A stretch of 60,000 nucleotides of DNA from Owenia fusiformis (lineage: Eukaryota; Annelida; Polychaeta; Sabellida; Oweniidae). This document shows, one piece after another, positions 12,055 to 23,800 of the stretch (position 1 is its first letter; the number at the start of each line of letters is the position of its first letter). The notes under the pieces were generated by a model. That model made no database searches. It was not told the origin of the DNA and was given only the letters and a program-made list of their open reading frames with translations. Location: the NCBI GenBank assembly GCA_903813345.2, contig CAIIXF020000006.1:36547936-36607935 (forward strand), in the 5' to 3' direction. The position numbers and the translations under genes were made by a program.

Positions 12055-12655
12055 AGGAATATTCCTTGCCAAACCATCTCTCTCCTCATATGGTAGCTTT
12101 AACCATATATATGCTTGCCATGTTTAGCAAAACACGCAAAAATGTTTTGATATGGTCAAATTTGATCATTTAGAAATTGATGCTCAATTCCAGTAAGCTG
12201 CCATCTTTTAAAATTTCACACAGGAAGTGATGTCATCGACTCTCAACTTTGCATATAGCATTAGGTGAGGAGCTATTAAGAATTACAAAACCAGCTAAGT
12301 ATTCTTTTTCAACTTTGTATCTTATTTAATCCTTCTGAAAATCTCTTATTTTATTCTAAGTTGACAAGCCCTGAAAATATTTTTGCACAGAAAGTAATGA
12401 TCACTTGTCTAGAAGTGATTTCGTGCTACTTTCCTATACTGTTATGGGCAAGGTTATAGAAGTTGAGAGTTGATGACATCACTTCCTGCAAGAAATCTTA
12501 AAAGATGGCAGCTCACTGGAAATAAGCACTAGATTTTTAAATGATCAATATTGACCATATTAAAACATTTTCCCATGTTTTGCTAAATATGGAAACTATA
12601 TATATGATTATAGCTACCATATCAAGAGAGAAAGGGTCTGGCAAGGAATATTCCT
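12055..12655. mobile_element. piggyBac-type MITE (TTAA target)
   Basis: A 601-bp element with inverted repeats of about 200 bp beginning AGGAATATTCCTTGCC. It is flanked by TTAA at 12,051 and 12,656. Copy B has the clean empty site CTTTAACTTAAGCCATT at about 49,215. No coding capacity. Confidence 0.92.
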
Positions 12656-12819
12656 TTAAGCCATTTCTGCATGATATATCATGAATGAGTGATTAGTCCC
12701 CTGCATATATTGAATTCCAGTAACCTCTTTATAGGGAGTTATCCACTTTCAGTGGTTTAAAGCCTCACTCACATTTGCTCTAAAACAGGTTCTCAAAAGT
12801 GATATAGACATTCTACATC

Positions 12820-13303
12820 AATAAGGGTTATGTACTGGGAGGCTTTGGATATGGGGTTTATCCAGAGGGAGATATGCATATCTACCTGAGGGACCGTAGG
12901 GACCGAAGGTAGACGTGCATATCTCACGAGGGATGAACCCAATATCAAAACCGACCGTACATAACTGCTTTATCCTATACCAAGTAGAGTTTTCTAATTT
13001 TCTTTCAATTTTGTTTCAATTTTTTTATTTTATCAATTTTTTTACATTTTTCTCAATTTTTTCACATTTTTTCTATTTTTTTTCTTTTTTTCAATTTTTT
13101 ATTTTTTTCAAATTTTTTTCAAATTTTTTCTTTTTTTAAATTTTTTCAAATTTTTTCACATTTTTTTCGAAGCGGGAAGATATGCCCTGGAGCGGGAGAT
13201 ATGGCGGGAGATATGGAGGTTCAGGATATGGAAACCTCAAAATCAGGATACGAGATATATCTTACCAACTCATCTCCCTAAAACTCTACTTGGCATAGGA
13301 TAA
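12820..13303. repeat. Dispersed repeat with long T-tract
   Basis: Present in A and missing from B (junction TTCTACATC / ACTGCTTATCC). Includes GGCTTTGGATATGGGG, TATGCCCTGGAGCGGGAGAT and a roughly 170-bp T-rich tract. Relatives with the same phrases lie at about 18,395-18,560 and 34,660-34,735. The Phe-rich open frame over the T-tract is a compositional artefact. Confidence 0.7.
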
Positions 13304-14400
13304 CACTGCTTATCCTAATATTTTATGCTGCATATTTCAATCCATTTTGGGAAGCCATGGCCACCATACGATTGCCGTAAATCAAATGTGACTGAGGCAT
13401 AAGTTGTGTGAACTTATATAAGTGCTTCAGTAGTGGAGATATCCTCTCATTATAGTCACATATTATGTATTAAACTTGTATCTTGTGCCATTGCAAACTT
13501 GTACTTTTAGTTAGATTTAAGCAGATATACTAAAGGGTGTTGCAAATGAGAAATTGATTCAAAATAGATCTGTGCAGCAGTACACAGAAACCTGTAATGT
13601 GGAACACCTGATAAACAACTGATAAAGAGACAAATTTCAGAATTTCAAGACTAACTGATGTTAAATTAACCTCTATGAGGTGTTCTACTTAGACAGGTTT
13701 TACTGTACATAATTTTAAAAGATAAGAGAAGTGACAATAATAATTTATTTATTCTTCAAGTACATGTACACACAAACATTATAACAATTATAAAGGAAGG
13801 AAAAAGAAGACATTTACATGTAAAAAAAACTACATAACTATTAGTATTACTATTAATGATGATGATGCATTGGTGCACTAGAGATATAGCTATTGGTACT
13901 CGATGGAAATATATATTTTGCTACATTTATGCAATTTTGATCTTTACCAGATATCAAATAAATAAATGGATTTTCTTGTACTGGCATTTTCATTTTAGAC
14001 AACATTATACTTCTTTGTTTATTATATTTCGTACAGTGAAGGAGATAGTGTTCTTCATTGCATGTTATAGAAATTTATATTGTACTAAAGATGATGCTTC
14101 AATGATTATGAACACTGGCCCAAGATGCTAGATGCGTATTCTTATGCATAAAGGACAGGGTTGTATAACTTAACCCAAAAAGGATATCTTAACAAGACAT
14201 AATTTTCAGTCCAAAATGCTGAAACCATTTTTCCACCAGTTTTTAAAATGCACCTTTTCACAAGGCAATTTCTTAAAAAATACAATATATAAATCAAGGT
14301 GTGGAAAATGAGTAAAACTTTAATATGTATAATATGTTATCTATATGTACTGTAGTTAACTCGACAAGTGATAAAAGACAAAGGCCACAAGAAATATAAG
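13304..14400. other. 3' flank of duplication A, distal part; no gene seen
   Basis: Matches 49,385-49,552, 56,700-56,757, 57,908-58,080 and 58,790-59,060 of copy B in order. The pieces are separated by B-specific insertions. No convincing coding segment. Confidence 0.6.
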
Positions 14401-16062
14401 ATATATAACAGGGGTTTCATTAGCAGCAGGCAAAAGGTGATTTTCACCAGTTATTTTCACAAAATCGCCTGTTGATTTTAGGGACTTTTCAACTATTCCA
14501 TGTTAAATTAATGATTTCCATTAATTTGCCTGTTGTTTGCATTTATTTAGCTGTTGTGAGAAATTTTTGAAACCCCTGTACACTAATACTGTAAAACACA
14601 TTGAATTTGAAGGAACAATTTTAATGTGTGCATGTAAATTGCTTCTTTTTATATACTCATGATTTTTGGATTTTTTCAATTCATGCCAAGAGTCAATTTT
14701 GAATTCGTGGCATCCTAAATTTGCAATTTCACAATAATGGCAAATTGAAGATGTCCATGAATTTGGCGTTTTTACAGTTCCATTGGCTCTTGACAATGAT
14801 ATAGCTGTAATATTCTGTACTTGTTTTGATATGAGCAGTTCTTCATTTTTAAGATGTTAGTGACTACTTTGGCCCAATCTAACATACATGTATTTGCACT
14901 TATAAAGAAAAATAATGAAAAAGTTATCAACTATTTTTGTATCAAATTGATGGAATAGATTAAAAATATATATTTTGATAGAAAATCATCATCTGAACAC
15001 ATGGCTCCTGGAAAGGCTGAACAATGTGAATATGTCTGGGATCCTGTGTTTAGAGGATGATAGAAAATTATAATGTAAAGAAAATTATTTTTTCAAGAAA
15101 ATTATTATGTAAAGAAAAATTATTATGTAAAAAAAGAAATAATTATTCCAATTTTTTAAACATTGTAGTATTATTAAAGAACATATTAAGAACCCTCACT
15201 TCAATCATTATTTTGTTTTGTTTGATTAATAAAATATATTCTAAGCAAATCCTGCCATCTTTTGTTGCACCAGCGAACCAAGAGTATGTTGACAATTTCA
15301 AAAATACAGGGTGGGCTAAAAATGTAACCCCAAAAAATGTTAATATTTAGTCAGCTATATGTTCTTCTAAATTGAGTTAATAACATTTGTTTGGGTTTTA
15401 TTCTTTGGCTAACCCTAACAAGAGGTGACATGGTTTTCTGAAATAGTCTCTAAAGTTAACTCTATCCATACCCGAAAATACAGGGTGAGTCAAAAACATG
15501 TGACATTTTAACAATTAGGATTTCTCACATCAAGTCTATGTGTTACAGAGATGACTTTTTATGATGCAAGGACATGAGCATTCCTTCACAGTTTTTCCTA
15601 ATTTCAGTCACATTATTATTTCAAAATTTAACTTGAAATCTACTTCACCTTGGACAAAATAAACCTCTCCATACAATGGCTAAATCAATAAGAATTTTGT
15701 TGGAACCCAATTCTGATCCAAAACTAACACTGTGCCAAAAAGGCTATATAGTAATAGAATCTCCTGTTAACTATGCTCTAATATCAACTGATCCAAAATT
15801 AAAATATTGAAAAACAGAGCAGACATCCTTAACTCCTAAAGATAATTTTTCTCTTACCACTTTTTATAATATTAAAGTGAAGGTTTCCAAAAAATATTGG
15901 GCATAGTCTTAATACTACTGAAAACTCCCATTATTTCCACCTAATTGTAATTTATGAAAACAGTTTGCAAGTTATAAATTGAAGTTCTAACAGTTTGTAT
16001 GGTTTATCTTAGTCTCCATATCAAGCAAATGTATTTTAAAATGCTAAAAAAATGTCACTTAC
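14401..16062. other. Intergenic; solitary transposon ends
   Basis: No gene recognised. Two solitary mariner-style ends occur: CAGGGTGGGCTAAAAATG at about 15,307 and CAGGGTGAGTCAAAAACATG at about 15,481, without visible partners. The minus-strand open frame at 14,521-14,796 is repetitive and not supported as a gene. The next exon of the adenylate-kinase-like gene (minus strand, phase 1) may lie here but was not found. Confidence 0.35.
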
Positions 16063-17676
16063 CAAATGAGAATATTATGACTGTGTTTGCCATTCTATGT
16101 GGCCTAAACTTCAATTCCACAAAAAGTTGGTTGACTTTGTACCAGATCGGGTCTGCGCTCCCGCACGATACATCAATCGTCACTAGTCGTTGACCGGACT
16201 CAAAGTACTGTAGCCATGGCTTGGCACACTCCTCGTGTAGAGCCGCCCTTTTCTGAAAGAGAAAGGGGGTGGGGGTCACAGGGGTTTATAGCTTGACTTC
16301 TAGATAGTCATCCCGTGGGTGAATTACCTGTGTGCGTCCGCTATCTGCCTCATCGCTCTGTCCCCCTTCTTTCTTCAATTTACTGTTGGCCCCTGGGTGC
16401 TTAGCACAATGGATTTCCTTGTTCTTAATGGCTTTGTCAGCCGGGATCGCTAAGTTCAGCGCAAATGATACCTTAAACTAAAACACAAAGAATTCTCACA
16501 CAAGGACTTATAAAAGTTCTCCAAATGATCAATATTTCTTTGCCAATATTTTTAAAGGCTACAACACCATCTGGGGGTTCAAAAATGCTTCTGAGGGGGC
16601 TAAAAATACTTTCAACTTAGGCTTTCAACAATTAAATGTGTTGTATTTACATAATCTAATATGCAATAGACCAGATGCGAGTAGAAAAAATCTTGATTTA
16701 CACCATTAAATATTCAAAATTCAGTCAAAACGATGTAATATTTGAAATCTACATGTGAAAGTACATCTAGAAACATGGTTTCGAAAATTATTTATCAAGT
16801 TTGAAAATTTAATTATTTTTGAAAGCGTGACTTCTTGTTCGGGTTGATTCTCCATAGAGCCCATGTTACAAAATCACAAAAAGTGAAATATCTTTTCTTG
16901 TATTGGTCAGATAACATTTTCATTTAGCGGACATATTTTGATTTGCATAACTATTAGATACATAAGGGTTACTCTATATGAAAATTGAACCACTAAAACA
17001 GATGTAATTTAAGTTAAAGGGAACTTTCCACTATACCCGCCATACTATCTGACCCGAACGAGCCACCTAGTGGTGAAACTGGTAACTACCTACTCGCATC
17101 TGCGTTATTAAAAGCTAGAATAGACAATCTGATGTTTGCATTGTAGAAATATCCGGAAGCTGAATTTTATCAAATTTTCCCTATTTTTTATAATCTTACT
17201 GAGAGTCAAATATTCAAATGGATATAGAAAATCCATCTGGTGCTTTGAAGTAAAAAAAAGTAGCTACAACCCATATAATCATGAAAACGTGCATGAAGTT
17301 TCAGACTGCCATTTTTATTGATTTTTGCATGTTATCATTAGACTATATATCATTTCATTTCAAGTTCATCAAAAGAATACAATCAGCTAATCGCCAAAGT
17401 GTTTTAACATAAGCAGCAATTTTTATTCACAAACGCTTGTTGCTCAAGACGAAGCATAATTGGAAGAACATTATTGGTAGAGGCATAATAATTAGTACTC
17501 ACCCTATCTTCAAATGCTTTGATTTCATCTTTACATTCTTTTGAGAAAATTTCAATCCTCATGAGCCATTTCAAATTGGGCATAATATCTACCAGGTAAG
17601 CTCCATTGGGGTTTGCTTCTATATGGTTCACAATGAGTGTCAGAACCCATTCTAGGCTGATGTGACTTGGGTCATC
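16063..17676 (-). CDS. Adenylate-kinase-like protein, partial (join of 17503-17676, 16328-16471, 16063-16252 on minus strand)
   Basis: Three consecutive minus-strand exons with good splice sites and matching phases: 58 codons (TTTTGTAG|GATGAC...GATAGG|GTGAGT), 48 codons (TTTAAG|GTATCA...ACACAG|GTAATT) and 190 nt (CTTTCAG|AAAAGG...TCATTTG|GTAAGT). The translation follows the nucleotide-monophosphate kinase plan: a GAYLVDIMPN segment where these enzymes have G-x-L-x-D-G-F-P-R, then ALNLAIPADKAI (strand plus helix), a basic/acidic spacer in the lid position, then CAKPWLQYFESGQRLVTIDV and a final helix. The Arg of the FPR motif and the usual lid arginines are not seen, so catalysis is doubtful. 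The P-loop exon would lie upstream (higher coordinates) and was not found, nor were the last exons. Family placement is by pattern, not alignment. Confidence 0.65.
16672..17102. mobile_element. Short MITE in an intron of the kinase-like gene
   Basis: Inverted ends CAGATGCGAGTAG (16,672) and CTACTCGCATCTG (17,090) bracket about 430 bp. A further inverted pair lies inside (TTCGGGTTGATTCTCC / GACCCGAACGAG). No TSD could be fixed. Confidence 0.5.
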
Positions 17677-18200
17677 CTACAAAATAATATTTCAGTCATT
17701 CAATGCAGTCATTTAAGTGTGTTTCAATTTCAAATTGGGCATAATATCAACTAGATAAGCTCCATTGGGGTTTGCTTCTATGTGGTTCACTATGAGTGTC
17801 AGAACCCATTCTAGGCTGATGTGACTAGGGTCATCCTACAAAATAATATTTCAGTCATTCAATGCAGTCATTTAAGTGTGTTTCTATTTCAAATTGGGCA
17901 TAATATCAACTAGGTAAGCTCCACTGGGGTTTGCTTCTATATGGTTCACAATGAGTGTCAGAACCCATTCTAGGCTGATGTGACTAGGGTCATCCTACAA
18001 AATAATATTTCAGTCATTCAAAGCAGTCATTTACATGTTTCTATTTTAAATTGGGCATAATATCAACTAGGTAAGCTCCACTGGGGTTTGCTTTTATATG
18101 GTTCACTATGAGTGTCAGAACCCATTCTAGGCTGATGTGACTTTGGTCATCCTACAAAATAATATTTCAGTCATTCAATGCAGTCATTTAAGTTTTTTTC
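17571..18200 (-). repeat. Tandem 159-bp duplication of a 3' splice site plus partial exon
   Basis: The acceptor and first part of the 58-codon exon are repeated. Acceptors fall at 17,676, 17,835, 17,994 and 18,151 (spacing 159, 159 and 157). Each copy preserves the intron end (ATTATTTTGTAG) and about 105 nt of exon through VDIMPNLK. Only the 3'-most copy continues to a donor site; the others run back into intron sequence with a stop shortly after. Confidence 0.9.
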
Positions 18201-19239
18201 TTAAGTAATTTGGGTCAGAAGTTCATACTGTCCTTAATGATTGGGAAATTGCTTAAAATAGCAAGATTTTAAAATTAACAAACAATTGGTTATGTTGGTA
18301 TAATAACTGGTTCTTTCCTTTCTTTACCCCTGATTCATACCCTGAAATCATGGAACTGTACAACAGAACAATACAGCCAAAAATTATTTTCTTTTTTTTT
18401 AAATTTTATAAAATTTTCAACTTTTTTTCAAAGCAAGAAGATATGCCCTGGAACGGGAGATATGGCGAGAGATATTAAGGCTCTGGATACGGAAACCTCA
18501 AAATCAAGATGCAGGATATATCTTACCAACTTATTTCCCTAAAACTATACTTGGCATATGATAAGGTTCCCTCAGTAAGTGAGATATTTTCCTTGGGTAG
18601 GACCACATTTGATTTTTTTATAATCTGTTTTATTTCATTATATTCAAGTACAAATAGTTGCTGATATGAGTGACCAATCGCTATGAATTTGAATAAAATC
18701 AAAATTATTTTACTCTTATTTATAAAATATCTTCCATGCATCATTTGGTCTTATTACCCTTTTCTCGATTATAAGCATAGACATCTTTGGGAGGTAAATT
18801 GAGTATACACTACGCGGTAGAGCTCTCCCCACATTGAAAACTCTGAGGCGCAGTACCTCCATGTATTTTATAAAACAAAAATGCCCCTCAGTGCAATTAA
18901 ATGCGCCTATAAAATGTTTCAAATGAATTCAAAAATGTTGCACAAAACATTACAAAATCGTAAAATGTACCTGCTCAAAAAATTGCAAAATCATAAAATG
19001 TTTCACAAAAAAATCCTAAATCATAAAATGTTGCACAAAAATAACAAAATCATCCATTCAAATGATTTGGGGAGAGCACTGCTACAGTGTATAGGCCTAG
19101 TATATATGAAAAACAGTGTTTAAGGTTAAAGCAGGCTCAAACTATTGAAAATCAATACATGTATACATGTATGTATTCACAATTACATTTCAGTTCTCAG
19201 TCCGTCAAGACGATCTGAAACATTTTTCATTCATTTTGT
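18201..19239. other. Intergenic/intronic; repeat fragments
   Basis: 18,395-18,560 is a truncated relative of the repeat at 12,820-13,303 (T-rich tract, TATGCCCTGGAACGGGAGAT). 18,925-19,055 holds three or four degenerate units of about 35 bp (AAAATCATAAAATGTTGCAC). No exon was recognised, though the kinase-like gene must extend in this direction on the minus strand. Confidence 0.45.
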
Positions 19240-19662
19240 CAATGCAGGGCCCCAGAATTTGTTACATGAAAAAGCATACAAAAATCTAAATCAGGAACAA
19301 GGAACTAACATGCAAAATGTCACAACCTGCCATTTGTTAGAGACACCAAATGCCAACCACCAATCGGCTGCTAATTTTAGAAATGTTGACAGTCCAAATT
19401 GTTTATGTGGCTACAGAGACCAAACTACTAACCACCTTATCTTCAACTGCCCGCTATTATTAAGAGAAAGAGAAGAACTTTGGGGGGAACTTTGGCCTTT
19501 GAACTAATGCCTGAACTTGATTTCTTTTTTTCACCAAGATGCTCTTTAGAACACAAGACAAATACTCTCCTGTTTGGTAACATTTCATTGAATAATGCTA
19601 TTAAAGGTCTAGTTTTTAAATCTTTCACAGATTTTCTTTGTAAGATAATAGAAATTGTCTAA
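19240..19662 (+). pseudogene. LINE (non-LTR retrotransposon) 3' end of ORF2, broken
   Basis: One frame reads NCLCGYRDQTTNHLIFNCPL followed by LLREREELW, the Cys/His motif typical of the C-terminus of LINE reverse transcriptase proteins. A second frame continues with NTLLFGNISLNNAIKGLVF and SFTDFLCKII, the usual final helices. Frame is lost near 19,490. The polymerase domain is absent, as expected for a 5'-truncated copy. The 3' UTR-like sequence that follows (to about 19,975) recurs at 30,465-30,600. Confidence 0.7.
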
Positions 19663-20300
19663 AATAACATGTATTTATGATGAGTCAAAACAATCAGTTC
19701 ATTTCTCCAAACAGGAGACCCATCTTTTATGTAAATTCAAATGCTGTTACCCACAGATCCAATAATCCTTTGGCTTAGGCCCTGTTTATGCTGTATATTA
19801 ATACTGTTTAAATAAAGGAACCATAAAAAAACTAACTAAAACCAACTGCCAAACACCAACAGCTGAATACTGAACACTATCCACATAAAAGTTGGAGGCC
19901 ATAACAATAATGCCACCACTTGTGGTGATGACATGTCACCACTTCTGGTGGTGACATTAAACAAAGATTCATATATTTTTGCTATAAAGAATGCCAAAGT
20001 GTTACACTTTCTATGAATGAAAACAAAAGGATATATAAAATTAGATATGATATTTAAAATATAGCAATATATTCAATTTGATGCCATATAGAACCAGTCA
20101 GACATAGAAACTATTCATAGACAAATACTTGGTCACATGTTGTGTTTCTGACGTATGTGTTTCCATGGAAACAAACAGTATTAATGTCTTGATGCAATCA
20201 GGTGCATTGTACATAATTGTAATTTAGTTTGCCCCATGGCATGACAATGTATTCTGATGAGAATATAGTATGTCTCAGCGGTTGCCTCCCTAGCATTAAA
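19663..20300. other. LINE 3' UTR and unassigned sequence
   Basis: Contains the CACCACTTGTGGTGATGACATG and CACTTCTGGTGGTGACAT phrases shared with the 30.5-kb fragment. The remainder shows nothing recognisable. Confidence 0.4.
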
Positions 20301-20310
20301 TCGACTAGTC

Positions 20311-20985
20311 TGCACCCTGTTGAAAATTAGAAAGACACATGCCACCTTGTTGAAAATTAGAAAGTTACATGCCACCCTGTTGAAAATTGGAAAGCTACAT
20401 GCCACCCTGTTGATAATTAGAAAGTTACATGCCACCCTGTTGATAATTAGAAAGACACATGCTACCCTGTTGAAAATTAGAAAGTTACAGACCACCCTGT
20501 TGATAATTTGAAAGTTACACGCCACCCTGTTGATAATTAGAAAGTTACATGCCACCCTGTTGATAATTAGAAAGTTACAGACCACCCTGTTGATAATTAG
20601 AAAGTTACAGGCCACCTTATTGAAAATTAGAAAGTTACAGACCACCCTGTTGATAATTAGAAAGTTACAGACCACCCTGTTGATAATTAGAAAGTTACAT
20701 GCCACCCTGTTGAAAATTAGAAAATTACATGCTACCCTGTTGAAAATTGGAAATGTGCATGCCACCATGTTGATAATTAGAAAGTTACAGACCACCCTGT
20801 TGATAATTAGAAAGTTACAGGCCACCCTGTTGATTATTAGAAAGTTACATGCAACCCTGTTGAAAATTAGAAAGTTACAGACCACCCTGTTGATAATTAG
20901 AAAGTTACAGGCCACCCTGTTGATAATTAGAAAGTTACATGCCATCCTATTGAAAATCTAAAAATTATATAACACCTTGTTGAAA
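20311..20985. repeat. 30-bp minisatellite
   Basis: About 22 units of a 30-bp repeat (GCCACCCTGTTGATAATTAG plus AAAGTTACAT). On the minus strand the unit reads as a decapeptide (ACNFLIINRV) with no stop, giving a long open frame through the whole array. On the plus strand one unit has a stop. Differences between units hit all codon positions and change residues, so there is no sign of coding constraint. Confidence 0.95.
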
Positions 20986-21341
20986 ACCTGCTTTCAAAGG
21001 CTGAGAGTTGAAATATTTTGAGCAAAATGGATAAAAAGATTGATGACCTAAATGAGAAAAATAAGATCACTGCAAAGTATACGCGAGACAATGGCATAGA
21101 TATAGAGACAATACAATTTAACAATTGAGTCTATTGGAGCATCAAAAATGCATCAATTTATTGTCTTGCAACGAGGGCATTAATGCTTCAGAACATCTGT
21201 TAATTTGCATATGCAGTTCCTGTTAATGATCATAATGGTAATTATACAGGAGTACAATTGAGTGGGGAGAATAAATTCATATTGTACTTCCTGTTTTCGA
21301 AGGTAGGGCAGAAATGTAGGTGTGAGGAAGAAGTGTTAAGT

Positions 21342-21412
21342 CCAACCATACAGCTCAGCAGGCGTGCGTACTTCTTGTGCAATAGGTCCAGGATTCGATC
21401 CCCGGTTCAGGC
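21342..21412 (+). other. tRNA-like pol III A and B boxes (SINE head or tRNA pseudogene)
   Basis: CAGCTCAGCAGG at about 21,351 fits a pol III A box (D arm). GGATTCGATCC at 21,391 fits a B box (T arm), about 35 bp downstream. The acceptor stem does not pair convincingly and no CCA or terminator was found, so this is more likely a SINE head or decayed tRNA gene than a functional tRNA. Confidence 0.45.
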
Positions 21413-22317
21413 AAGACTAAATTTGCTTGTTTGCTTAAAGTTCTTCAGTGTGTTTGGCTGAGTGGTCCACAACTCGTACGAAAAGCGGTGTGTACTTGTA
21501 TGTCAATTAGAGAGGTTTCGCACAACGGGTTTGCTAAATCGTATTCGCATCCGTTTCTCGTTACGTTTACGAAAACGTATTTCGATAATTTTCGTTTCGC
21601 AGTTCGTTTTTTGAAGTACGTAATTATAAAGTAACGCATCTCAATCCGTGTTTAATAGTAGTGATAACTAGGGTCAAATAAAATACTTCATCTGCACTAA
21701 GATTTCAATACACCATTGAGAGTGTCAGCTTTCAGAATCACAACTCCATAAATATTATTGGTGAATGCAAAAATACCTATTAACCCTTTCATCCCAAAGG
21801 GGTCATTTATTAATTTCATGAAATCAATTTCAAAATGAAGAATATCCCTTAGACCAGAAAAAATAATTTCTAGGTTTACAATAACCAATCGTTTGTCAAA
21901 CTATACTTTGGGGAATAATTAAGGGTTTGAACACTGAAATAGTGGCCATTAAGTAAAGTGCAGTGACTGCATTATGCTACAAAATGCGCAAACATTTCTG
22001 TTTTCGGTAGAAATTATATTTGATATTTGAAATTAGTGTGTACATTTAAGTATGCCCATGTAATTTTACTTATCAATGCTATACTTAGTTCCGAAGGAGC
22101 ACACGCAATCTAAACAAATGGTATAAGTGATTCATCATGTCATATCAAGCTTGAGTGAAATCCATCGAGCCAAATATTTGACCTCTATTGCAACACCCAT
22201 TTACTCATATAGCATCTTTTTATTTCACTCAAAAGTAGAATTCCATCTTAAGCATTAGCATAATGTCTATTATGGAGTTTAAATAGTTCCTTAGACATAA
22301 CAAACCATATAGGCATT

Positions 22318-22387
22318 CGTACCCTTGCCCAGGTCGGTTTCTTACTTATCTTGATTTCTATCCCATGGTGAAAGATATGACCGTCTA
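22318..22387 (-). repeat. Fragment resembling the Mutator-like TIR of 47,112-48,805
   Basis: CCTTGCCCAGGTCGGTTTC, then TTACTTATCTTGATTTCTAT and GACCGTC, follow the same order as the TIR at 47,116-47,170 and its partner at 48,747-48,805. No second end was found nearby. Confidence 0.4.
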
Positions 22388-22739
22388 AAATCACTTGCCA
22401 TATTGCACATGGACCTTTAATTTCATGTTTTGCAGCTGTATGTTTTGGTAATACTTTAAGATCAGATAAGAAATCATAGAAAGTGACACAAATATATAAT
22501 TTATGCAATAAACGTACATCTATCCTGTTTTGTATTAAAAATATATTATGTAAAAAAGATAAATTAGCATTGCTTTTCTTGGATTCATTGAACAACAGGA
22601 GACCCCCTTGTCAGAGAATCAGAGAACGACGCAAAACTAACGCCAATCATACCAGTTGAATATCTCACACAAGAGATTGCGTTATATATGAATACATGTA
22701 AGTACCAAACCTATAACTTGATTCTACCCTGAATCTACC

Positions 22740-23800
22740 AACCAACTGATATACCAACAAAATGATACCCTAAATTGGCCATTTGTATCTTAACCCAATA
22801 ATACACCACAACCCGATCAAACACAGCCCGTAACACGACATATTTAACCTATTACAACCAAACACAACCTAGGTCACCAATCATATAACAGTACAATAGA
22901 ACATAACCCAGTGATAACATACACAGAACGCAACAGAGCATAACCCAGCACCAAAGCCAATATAGCGCAACCTGCCTTTCAACCACCAAAACACAACAAA
23001 CTGTCAAATAAGCACAATATGTCACAACCCAATGGTAAAAAACAAAGGCTAACACAACCAATTGTTGAACTAACTCAACACAATTGTGCACAACCCAATA
23101 CTAAACAATTAAAACACAATCGGGCACAACCAATAAAACACAACTAAAATAACAACCACGAAAACACAACAAACTGGAAAATTATAACCACATAATTTGG
23201 CACAACCCAATGATAAACGAACAAAAGCAAACACAACGCATTGTTCAAGTTACACAACACAATTTTCCAAAACCCAAAACCAAACGATCAAAAGAAAATC
23301 AGGCACAAGCAATAAAACACAATCAAACTGTAATACCAATATACACAACTCACTCCAATTGGAGGCAACGCCAATCACACAACACAATCAAACACAACCA
23401 GATACCTCAGCCGAATAGCTACAACCATTTACCCAACCAACATAACATATTTACAAGAGAACACAACCCATTATAAAATTAATACAATGGGGCACAACCC
23501 AATACTTAATCACCAGACTAACAACCATCAAAAGACAACCGACTCTCAAACTGACACAACACAATTCGGCAATATATACCCGACAGTAACCCACCATTGC
23601 ACAACCAGGCTCAACTAAATACTAATCGATTTAATCAACCCATCAAAACACAGGCACAACCAATAAACCACAACGAAACGTTGATACTGATATACTCAAC
23701 TAACATATTACAACTGGAGACAACCGCAAAACACAATCGGGGACAACCCGATATCTACTTGAATTACAACCACCTCCCCCTTTCTCCATCATCACAAGAT
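22740..23800. repeat. CA/AC-rich, G-poor stretch with degenerate CACAACC repeats
   Basis: About 1 kb dominated by A and C on the plus strand, with recurring ACACAACC, CACAACCCAATA and AAAACACAA words at irregular spacing. Open frames here are Thr/Asn/Gln-rich translations of the low-complexity sequence. It may be an old satellite or an expanded subterminal repeat. Confidence 0.7.

Larger units (their letters stand above)
1..14400 (+). repeat. Segmental duplication, copy A
   Basis: This block matches 35,575-59,100 in the same order and orientation: 93-bp minisatellite, 5' flank, first exon, intron, TPR exon, then the 3' flank (from about 11,280). Shared landmarks in the 3' flank include the GATGATCTATCTTTAT word at 11,681 and 48,858, and the ATGATGCTTCAATGATTATG word near 14,090 and 58,800. 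The left end lies outside the window. Interruptions specific to one copy are annotated separately. Boundaries are approximate because they were found by eye. Confidence 0.85.

Noticed and set aside
12915-13139. Phe-rich 74-codon frame
   Set aside because: Translation of a T-rich tract inside a dispersed repeat.
14521-14796. 91-codon minus-strand frame
   Set aside because: No splice context or recognisable domain; composition and phrasing look like a dispersed repeat.
21342-21412. Functional tRNA gene
   Set aside because: A and B boxes are present, but the acceptor stem and 3' end are not convincing.
22248-22595. 115-codon minus-strand frame
   Set aside because: It runs through a fragment of the Mutator-like TIR and has no motif I recognise.
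22740-23800. CRISPR-like or regular repeat array
   Set aside because: No constant repeat/spacer structure, and the DNA is from an animal nuclear genome.
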